The notes under the pieces are model-generated. The model had not been told where the DNA came from, searched no databases, and saw nothing but the letters and a program-made list of their open reading frames with translations. From assembly GCA_946221495.1 (NCBI GenBank), contig CAMIFA010000022.1:1-42290 (forward strand): 42,290 nucleotides of DNA, in the 5' to 3' direction. Below, piece after piece: positions 7,895 to 14,868 of the stretch. The position numbers and the translations under genes are program-made. The stretch comes from an uncultured cyanobacterium (GTDB taxonomy: Bacteria; Cyanobacteriota; Cyanobacteriia; Cyanobacteriales; Chroococcidiopsidaceae). Numbering within the stretch: position 1 is the first letter of the stretch; each line of letters opens with the position of its first letter.

Positions 7895-7897
7895 TTG

Positions 7898-9385
7898 CTA
7901 CCAGCTCATTTTGTGTAGTTCTAATTTGTTTACCAATTTCGGCAAGTCTTTCTCAGAGACATTCCGATGACCAGTTTCAACAGCATCAACCCAGGATACG
8001 CTCTTTCCCATTGTTGCGGCAAGAAATGCCCTTGACCAGCCTTTGGCTTTTCTCGCTTCTCTAATTACAGTACCTGGTAGCGGCTGGTGGTACTTCTTCG
8101 GAGTTTTAATAACTCTTTGCTGACTATCAGGTAAGTTCAAGCGTTCTTCGGCTTCTGTTGGCTGATGAAAACGCCATCTGGCATTTAGCAGTCCAGTCCA
8201 AAAGCCTATAGGTCTCTTAGCGCCGTTATTACTCGTTAACCAATCTGGCCCTGTTTGAATCTCCAGCTGCCATCCAGCTTCTTTAACTACTTTTAAGTCA
8301 GTTTCAAAATCATCTGCCAGTTGCCGTCTTAATTGCCGATCATGCTGCGCTAGTGCTACTCTGTCTGCACCATAAGCAATTTCCATTAGAGTTTTGCCGA
8401 CTAGACAGTCACAAAACCCAGGTTTTATTTGGAAGGTTAGCCAAATCAGCATTCTCGCAGCACCAGTATTTTGTTTACCGATGCTAAATAGTTTTTGTAC
8501 AGTTTTCTTAGTAATAATTCCTGTATGACGGTAGTAATCTGATTTATTTAAAAAGTATTTTGTCCACGCGCCAGGTCTTCCTATTACTTTTAAACCTATT
8601 AACTTATTTTCACCCGTTTTATCAATATCAAAATCTGGAATTATCGTAATATCCCATATTTTTTGATCAGCAACTGTAAAAGCTCCTACTTGACCATATT
8701 TAGGCCAAGCAATACAAGCTAGTACCTGAGCTGGTTGTCGTAAAAGATCGTAGAGAATTTCTAATTGTTCGCGTTTGCATAAATCTCGGCGTTTACCAAG
8801 ACCTGTGTATTCAATTAATTGTTTTTCATTAATAATAAATTCATCTTCCCAAGGTTTATTAAGGTTTGCTACTTGAGCGCAGTATATTAGGTGGATAGCA
8901 CCTGCTCTAGGGTCAAATTGGTTAATGACAGCTCTTGCTGCTTCTTCAGCTAAAGTGTCTGGATGGGGATTTTCTGGATTATCTGTTACGTAGTAACTAA
9001 TTCTGCCTTTACCGCCAGAAACTTCTTTTTCGTAACTAAATGTGCTACTATCAGTTTTCCAAGGTAGATCCTTTTTTTGAGATAAAACTTCAGCAACGCC
9101 TCGCAAAACGAGCGATAAGGCAGCAATATTAGTTTTACCATCAGGAAATAGAGAAGCTTTTTTAAATGCTTGTTTTGTTGCTCGTTTTTGAGCCAATAAT
9201 TGGATAACTTTCTGATGTATGCTTTTGGGAATTGAGTTAGGCTGCTTCTGTTGTTGAGTAGTTGGGTCTAAATTATCTTCAATTATGTTCGCTGCGCTTG
9301 ACTTATGGTTAGTAGGTATAAGTCTTCCTAGCTGCTGAAAGAAAGACCAAATTTTATTATGTAACGCTTGTGCTAAGTGTTTCAT
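7898..9385 (-). CDS. Plasmid replication initiator-like protein with C-terminal XRE HTH
   Basis: A 495-residue protein. The C-terminus (about 437-492) is an XRE-type helix-turn-helix: IREARKAKGWSRAFLAATMG, then SVSWVDAVETGHRNVSEKDLPKLVNKL. The central 150-420 region (LIEYTGLGKR, REQLEILYDLLRQPAQ, GAARMLIWLTFQIK, FWTGLLNARWRF) has the look of winged-helix replication initiators found in cyanobacterial plasmids, but I cannot prove this by eye. The N-terminal 90 residues are polar and low in conservation. The start ATG has only AGGTG about 10 bases upstream. Its neighbours are a NACHT gene on the same strand (210 bases upstream) and, downstream, three 22-bp direct repeats. Alternative: a chromosomal DNA-binding regulator unrelated to replication. 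Confidence 0.55.
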   Translation of the reverse strand: MKHLAQALHNKIWSFFQQLGRLIPTNHKSSAANIIEDNLDPTTQQQKQPNSIPKSIHQKVIQLLAQKRATKQAFKKASLFPDGKTNIAALSLVLRGVAEVLSQKKDLPWKTDSSTFSYEKEVSGGKGRISYYVTDNPENPHPDTLAEEAARAVINQFDPRAGAIHLIYCAQVANLNKPWEDEFIINEKQLIEYTGLGKRRDLCKREQLEILYDLLRQPAQVLACIAWPKYGQVGAFTVADQKIWDITIIPDFDIDKTGENKLIGLKVIGRPGAWTKYFLNKSDYYRHTGIITKKTVQKLFSIGKQNTGAARMLIWLTFQIKPGFCDCLVGKTLMEIAYGADRVALAQHDRQLRRQLADDFETDLKVVKEAGWQLEIQTGPDWLTSNNGAKRPIGFWTGLLNARWRFHQPTEAEERLNLPDSQQRVIKTPKKYHQPLPGTVIREARKAKGWSRAFLAATMGKSVSWVDAVETGHRNVSEKDLPKLVNKLELHKMSW

Positions 9386-9595
9386 TCTATAAACACACCT
9401 ATGAAATTTATTTAGAATTACAAGACGTAAGTAATGCTTTTAACGAATTTACTTGCTCAAAAGGTATAACTCAGCAAGGATATAGAATACTAAATGTTGT
9501 GGTATAAGACATCTCTCTTTGGTTTGAAGAATAAAGACTTGGGAAATTGCATTTTAAATTAAAGGAATCTTGTTTTAAATCAACAATAGCAGCAA

Positions 9596-11788
9596 TTACA
9601 AGTCGGCGATCGCTAACAATAATGTCTCCTCAATTTTAGTGCGTACTCCCTGAGTAACATAACTACCACTATTTAGACAATCAACTAGTAAATTATTAGC
9701 ATCACGGTATTGCTCTAGTGCTTTTCTTTGTTGAGCATTAAACTGCCAATTACAGTCACATTGAATGTACTTAATCTGCACATCTAACTGCTCATTTTCA
9801 ATACCTTTAGCACTCCAGCACTTACTAAAGCTTTCGGCGCTTTGATTAGCAGGAAGTGGTTCAAGGTGTTGCAGCGATCGCGGCGATTCATAGTCAACGC
9901 TGAGACCAAGGGAGCGGATCAGGCTATACTCACGGTTATGGATGAACCTAAGTACATCAATTCTTAAGTCACAACCAAGAGTAGGATCGATCTTTAGCGC
10001 TAGGCTAAGGTTTGGGTTAAGAATCAAATCTAAATCAAGGCTAAGGTCAAGATACAAAGCTCGAATAGCAACTAATTTATAAGTAAGCTTAACTGTATGT
10101 GCTTTCTGCTCTAGCCAAGTTAAAAAGTTTTGTAAATGCTTATCTTTACTTAGCAAATTATCAATTTGCTGTTTGGCTAATTGTAATAAATAATCAGCAT
10201 TTTGTAACAGATTAGCAGTAAACAAAAAAACTTTGTGCCACTGTTTCTGAGTAATGCGGCTAACTAACTCACTTAAAGCTGTTTCTAAAGTTTGGGGATT
10301 AGAACTAGTAACAATTTCTTTGGCGGTTAAATACTCTTGAAAAATTAAATAAGAAAATGAATAAATTCCTCTAGCACATTCTACCAATATTCCATGATGT
10401 ACTTCTAAAGATTTCAATACTAGTTCGCTATTAATTTCTAAATTTTTCAAATCGCTATCGCTACTAGGTAAATTATGAATGTAATTGTTTATATACTGCT
10501 TTATTTCGTTTTGTTTAAATAAATATTTTCCTTGTTTAAATGTAATTAAAGCAATATTACTGAGTAAGTCTTGTTTATGCTGTGTCGATAGTTTTTTAGA
10601 TAGCGATCGCTTAATATTACGCTTGGCATCCCATTTTTTTAAAAATATATCTAGCGCTTCTTTATAAAGTTCGGCTTTGTTAATAGGAAAATCTGCTAAT
10701 TCTTCAAATACTGTACATAGCATTGTTAACAAAAGTGGATTTATAGCTAAATCTTGAACAAAACAGTTTTGCCTAAGTTTTTCAATAAATTTATTGCCTT
10801 TAACAGCATTTGTTCTCACAAACCACTTATTTATGAAAGTATTAATCTGTTCTTGATCAAAATCTGTAATTTCTACCTCAGTAAATTGTTCAAAAGTATA
10901 TTCTAGCGCTGCAATTCTACAAGTAACGACATAATGATTAGCGTGAAAATTTGCAAAAAAGTTGTTTAATTCCTGTAAAACTCGCTCTTCATCTAGCTGC
11001 TGTACTTGATCAAGTCCTTCCAACAACACAAATGCTCTACCTTGACTCAATACTTTTTGAGCAGATGTAGTATCTTTTACACCGCAGTTAGCAAATTGTT
11101 CGCTAATGTATTGTAATAAGCTCGGTTGTTCTATTGTTTCGGCAAAGTCCTTGAGCGTAATGAAGATTGGAACTAAGTTTTCTTGGAGCTTGCCTAAATT
11201 GCATTGAATCGCTAAATACTTTAAAAACGTGGTTTTTCCTGCTCCTGGCTTACCTAAAATTATTAACTTTTGGTATTGCTTAACAGCTTGTAGCGCTGAT
11301 ATCCGATGTTCAAATGAGTTTACTTGCAGACGTTTAAACTTATCCCAATCGCAAATTTTCAGGAGGTCTGTAATTTCTAGTCGCCTACATCCAGTTATTT
11401 TTTCTAAAATATAAGTATCAGTATAGATATCATTCAACTCAATCGGCTGAGACATATCTAGTACCCTAATTATCCCACATTTTTGTTGAATAGAGGCATA
11501 TCCTTTCTGCCGTAATTCTTGAACCAAAACATCTATTGGCTGTTGCGGTTGTTCAGTATCTACACTTAAATCGGCAATTTCCTGCCAAGCTAAATTTAGC
11601 TTTTGGCAAATTTTATGAAAATTCTCCCGCGCTAGTAACTTACCTGCAAAAAAGTTCTGCACTGTAGCGCGAGATATTTCTAATTCATCTGCCAATTGAG
11701 CCTTGCTGGCAAAACTTAGTATTGCTTGATTAGCTTGCCTAATGCCTTCTGGTGATGCTCTTAGCGATCGCCTTGTCTTTGCTATCAT
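9596..11788 (-). CDS. NACHT domain NTPase with N-terminal HTH (STAND family)
   Basis: A 730-residue STAND NTPase. Residues about 8-75 form a short HTH-like module (LRASPEGIRQANQ, then VQNFFAGKLLARENFHKICQ) typical of cyanobacterial NACHT proteins. Walker A is GKPGAGKTT (K185, T186). The Walker B position reads FVLLEGLDQV (251-262), where most NACHT proteins have LLDGLDE, so the first Asp is Glu257 and the last Glu is Gln261. NPLLLTMLC and FLIFQEY-like segments (AINPLLLTMLC; SYLIFQEYLTAKEI) confirm the NACHT helical region. The C-terminal tail (WQFNAQQRKALEQY-DANNLLVDCLN) resembles the Cys/His C-terminal domain of cyanobacterial NACHT proteins. Bacterial NACHT proteins include phage-defence factors; the ligand here is unknown. 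It is AT-rich and has no Shine-Dalgarno. Confidence 0.85.
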   Translation of the reverse strand: MIAKTRRSLRASPEGIRQANQAILSFASKAQLADELEISRATVQNFFAGKLLARENFHKICQKLNLAWQEIADLSVDTEQPQQPIDVLVQELRQKGYASIQQKCGIIRVLDMSQPIELNDIYTDTYILEKITGCRRLEITDLLKICDWDKFKRLQVNSFEHRISALQAVKQYQKLIILGKPGAGKTTFLKYLAIQCNLGKLQENLVPIFITLKDFAETIEQPSLLQYISEQFANCGVKDTTSAQKVLSQGRAFVLLEGLDQVQQLDEERVLQELNNFFANFHANHYVVTCRIAALEYTFEQFTEVEITDFDQEQINTFINKWFVRTNAVKGNKFIEKLRQNCFVQDLAINPLLLTMLCTVFEELADFPINKAELYKEALDIFLKKWDAKRNIKRSLSKKLSTQHKQDLLSNIALITFKQGKYLFKQNEIKQYINNYIHNLPSSDSDLKNLEINSELVLKSLEVHHGILVECARGIYSFSYLIFQEYLTAKEIVTSSNPQTLETALSELVSRITQKQWHKVFLFTANLLQNADYLLQLAKQQIDNLLSKDKHLQNFLTWLEQKAHTVKLTYKLVAIRALYLDLSLDLDLILNPNLSLALKIDPTLGCDLRIDVLRFIHNREYSLIRSLGLSVDYESPRSLQHLEPLPANQSAESFSKCWSAKGIENEQLDVQIKYIQCDCNWQFNAQQRKALEQYRDANNLLVDCLNSGSYVTQGVRTKIEETLLLAIADL

Positions 11789-12398
11789 AAAACTTTTGTA
11801 TAAAAAACAACAAAAATCTGTCTATCTTATAGCATCGCCTGTAGATATCAAACTATCTTGCCTAATATTTCCATTCAAAACACAAGTATAATTATATACA
11901 ATATTATTTGCCAAGGATATTTAAGTAAAAATTATTACAGCTAGTCTGAATCAAAGTACCTCATAGAAAAGAGCGTAATTCCTTTTCAAGTAGCAAAGGT
12001 TACAATCATAAGTAACAGTCTGAGGTAGCAACGGTTTAAACCAGAAGCATACAAGTAGTTACGATTAAAGCTGCACTAGTTCAACCTTAAACATAATGGC
12101 TACAAAGTAAAAAACTCGGAAAGAAGACTAAGTATGTAACTTAGATCACGAAGTTAAGTTTTGGTCAGTCAATAGTCATTAATCCCCAGTCGTTAGTATT
12201 TATTTAGGTCTATACCCCACCTAAGAGTAAGCAGCTAAATGTTTACTACTGACTTTTGCCGGAATCTCAGATCTCGGAGCACTAGGGTTTAACTAAGAAC
12301 TGATGACTAGTGACTATTGATATTTTCAGTTTCAACTGCGACAAACAAAAGTAAAATTAAGTTTAAGGGGATGGTCACTGCGAGGCGGGGAATCTACT
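11789..12398. other. 610-base divergent intergenic region
   Basis: This region separates the NACHT gene (minus) from sucrose synthase (plus) and must carry both promoters. The left part is AT-rich. The right part holds an inverted-repeat-bounded element (12169-12320). I saw no ORF with coding character, and no NtcA-type GTA-N8-TAC palindrome in the part read. Confidence 0.55.
12169..12320. repeat. 152-bp element bounded by 10-bp inverted repeats
   Basis: TCAATAGTCA (12169-12178) and TGACTATTGA (12311-12320) are perfect inverted repeats. Just inside them are TAGT-type heptamer motifs (GTCATTAAT, AGTCGTTAGT on the left; ACTGATGACTAGT on the right). A smaller version of the same motif set is at 1014-1066. 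It lies 79 bases upstream of the sucrose synthase start, so it may affect that promoter. Confidence 0.5.
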
Positions 12399-14807
12399 AT
12401 GTATGAACTGGTGCAGGCTATCTTAACCACTACCGAGAAAACTGATCTACGGCAATTTCTTAAAGACTTACGCTCCCAAGAAAAGCCATACTTCCTGCGG
12501 AATGAAATTTTGCAAGCTTTTGGCAACTACTGCCACCAATCCCAAAAGCCACTCTACTTTTACCACACTTCCTCTTTAGGTAAATTAATTCATTACACTC
12601 ACGAAATAATCTTAGAAGTAGATAATACTTGGTTTCTGGTGCGTTCTAGAATTGGTAGTCAAGAAGTCTGGCGACTTGGGGCAGATATGTCTAGCTTCGA
12701 TTTGATGACACCGCAGGCATTATTAGATGTGCGCGATCGCATCGCCAACCGCTACCAACCCCGCATCCTAGAAATAGACTTTAGCCCTTTTTACAACCCT
12801 TTGCCCACAATCGACGATCCCAGAAACATTGGGCAAGGCTTAGAGTTCCTTAACCGTTACTTGTGCGATCAACTATATATCAACCCTCAGCCTTGGCTAG
12901 AGGAATTGTTTAAAGTTTTACAACGACGGCAACACGACGGCATCCCTCTATTAATCAACGATCGCATTCATTCCAGCACTCAGCTATTTCAGCAAGTTAA
13001 GCAAGCCCTTAGTTTCCTAAGTAAGCAACCACCCCATCAACCCTACGAAAAGTTTCACTCCCACTTCCAAGAACTAGGCTTTGAACCTGGTTGGGGCAAT
13101 ACGGCATCAAGAGTGCGTGCAACCCTAGAACTGTTAAGTCAATTCATTAATAACCCAAACCCCGCTCTTTTAGAAGCCTTTGTCTCCCGCATCCCCGCCA
13201 ACTTCCGCGTTGTGCTTGTCTCTATACATGGCTGGGTAGCCCAAGAAGGCATCATGGCAAGACCGGAAACCGCAGGTCAAGTCGTCTACGTCCTCAATCA
13301 AGCTTGCAGCCTGGAAGCCCAACTTTTAGAAGATATTAAACTAGCTGGGCTGGACATCTTAGGTATCCAACCTCAAGTAATTATCCTTACCCGCCTGATT
13401 CCCAACTGCGAAGGAACTTCATGCAACTTGCGCCTCGAAAAAATCCAGGATACCGAAAATGCTTGGATTTTGCGCGTTCCCTTCCCAGAATTCAATCCTA
13501 AACTTACTGACAACTGGATTTCTAAATTTGAGATTTGGCCCTACCTAGAAGCCTTTGCCATAGATGCTGAAAAAGAACTAAAAGCAACACTGAAAGGCGA
13601 TCCTAATTTAATTATTGGTAACTACAGCGACGGCAACTTAGTCGCCTTCCTGCTTGCCCGCCGCTTCCAAGCAATTCAGTGCAATGTTGCTCACTCGCTA
13701 GAAAAGTCTAAATATTTATTTAGTGATATCTACTGGCAAGAATTAGAAGAGCAGTATCACTTTTCCCTACAATTTACGGCTGATCTGATCAGCATGAATG
13801 CAGCAGACTTAATTATTACCTCGTCTGCTCAAGAAATTGTCGGCACACCCGACACTTTCGGTCAGTATGAGTCGTACAAATGCTTTACTATGCCCCACTT
13901 GTATCATGTTGTAGATGGCATCGATCTATTTAGTCCCAAATTTAACGTCGTGTCGCCAGGAGTAAGTGAAAACATCTTCTTTCCCTACAGCCAAGCAGAC
14001 CGAGACAAGAGCAGTAAAGAACGCATCCACGACTTACTTTTTACTCGCTCCGACTCCAACCAACTCGGTCATCTCAGCGACCCCAGCAAGCGACCACTCT
14101 TTACTCTAGCTCCGCTCAACTCAATTAAAAATACTAGTGGATTAGTGGAATGCTTTGGTAAAAGTGAGGCATTACAAGCACGTTGCAACTTAATTTTGAT
14201 TACAGACAAGCTGCATCTAGAAGCAGCGACAAATTCAGAAGAAGCAAGGGAAATTCAAAGACTCCACGAGTTGATTAACCAATATGATCTCCACGATCGC
14301 ATCCGGTGGTTAGGAATGCCCTTTAATAGACGTGACTTGGGTGAAGTTTACCGAGTAATTGCCGATTGTCAGGGAATTTTTGTTAATTTTGCCCGCTTTG
14401 AATCCTTCGGACTGACGATTTTAGAAGCAATGGCTTCTGGCTTACCAACTTTCACCACTCAATTCGGTGGCTCCTTAGAAATTATCCAAGATGAAGCAAA
14501 CGGTTTTCATATCAACCCGACAAATCTGGAAGAAACAGCGCAAAAACTTTTAAACTTTATCAATCAATGCGATACTAACCCCCAATACTGGCACGAAATC
14601 TCTACTCGTGCTATCAAGCGAGTACGTGATAAATATAACTGGCAATTACATACAAAACAGCTGCTATTATGCGCTAGAATTCAAGGCTTCTGGAGATATA
14701 TATATCAAGAAAATCGTCAAGCAATGCTTCGCTACCTAGAAGCCTTATTCTATTTAATCTATAAACCAAGAGCCGAAAAACTCCTGCAACAGCACATGAA
14801 TAGATGA
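12399..14807 (+). CDS. susA: Sucrose synthase
   Basis: An 802-residue GT4 glycosyltransferase of the sucrose synthase family, the normal length. It catalyses the reversible reaction sucrose + NDP to NDP-glucose + fructose; in heterocystous cyanobacteria it acts mainly in sucrose breakdown. The N-terminal 270 residues are the regulatory part. The GT-B core includes ARPETAGQVVYVLNQ (donor-side glycine loop region), IIGNYSDGNLVAFLLARR, SPGVSENIFFPY, and the EX7E motif E668-SFGLTIL-E676 followed by ASGLPTFTTQFGG. These match sucrose synthase better than sucrose-phosphate synthase. The gene is followed after 61 bases by the GH65-betaPGM fusion on the same strand, a likely operon. Whether the paralogue is susA or susB cannot be told. 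Confidence 0.93.
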   Translation: MYELVQAILTTTEKTDLRQFLKDLRSQEKPYFLRNEILQAFGNYCHQSQKPLYFYHTSSLGKLIHYTHEIILEVDNTWFLVRSRIGSQEVWRLGADMSSFDLMTPQALLDVRDRIANRYQPRILEIDFSPFYNPLPTIDDPRNIGQGLEFLNRYLCDQLYINPQPWLEELFKVLQRRQHDGIPLLINDRIHSSTQLFQQVKQALSFLSKQPPHQPYEKFHSHFQELGFEPGWGNTASRVRATLELLSQFINNPNPALLEAFVSRIPANFRVVLVSIHGWVAQEGIMARPETAGQVVYVLNQACSLEAQLLEDIKLAGLDILGIQPQVIILTRLIPNCEGTSCNLRLEKIQDTENAWILRVPFPEFNPKLTDNWISKFEIWPYLEAFAIDAEKELKATLKGDPNLIIGNYSDGNLVAFLLARRFQAIQCNVAHSLEKSKYLFSDIYWQELEEQYHFSLQFTADLISMNAADLIITSSAQEIVGTPDTFGQYESYKCFTMPHLYHVVDGIDLFSPKFNVVSPGVSENIFFPYSQADRDKSSKERIHDLLFTRSDSNQLGHLSDPSKRPLFTLAPLNSIKNTSGLVECFGKSEALQARCNLILITDKLHLEAATNSEEAREIQRLHELINQYDLHDRIRWLGMPFNRRDLGEVYRVIADCQGIFVNFARFESFGLTILEAMASGLPTFTTQFGGSLEIIQDEANGFHINPTNLEETAQKLLNFINQCDTNPQYWHEISTRAIKRVRDKYNWQLHTKQLLLCARIQGFWRYIYQENRQAMLRYLEALFYLIYKPRAEKLLQQHMNR

Positions 14808-14868
14808 GCAATAAAATTTCCTTGACAATTTTCCTATTTAATACCTGTAAGCTACCTAATAAGTTCTA

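Larger units (their letters stand above)
7234..7897. other. 664-base intergenic region with HIP1, palindrome and direct repeats
   Basis: The region lies between the PRC-barrel gene (starts 7233) and the end of the Rep-like gene (7898), both on the minus strand. It holds a HIP1 octamer (7337-7344), a perfect palindrome ACTCAAGC-GA-GCTTGAGT (7411-7428), three 22-bp direct repeats (7574-7639), a dispersed-repeat piece AACGAACCGCCAAG near 7731 that recurs near 41142, and four 8-mer repeats (7863-7894). It must also contain the promoter of the PRC-barrel gene. No ORF was seen. Confidence 0.6.
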
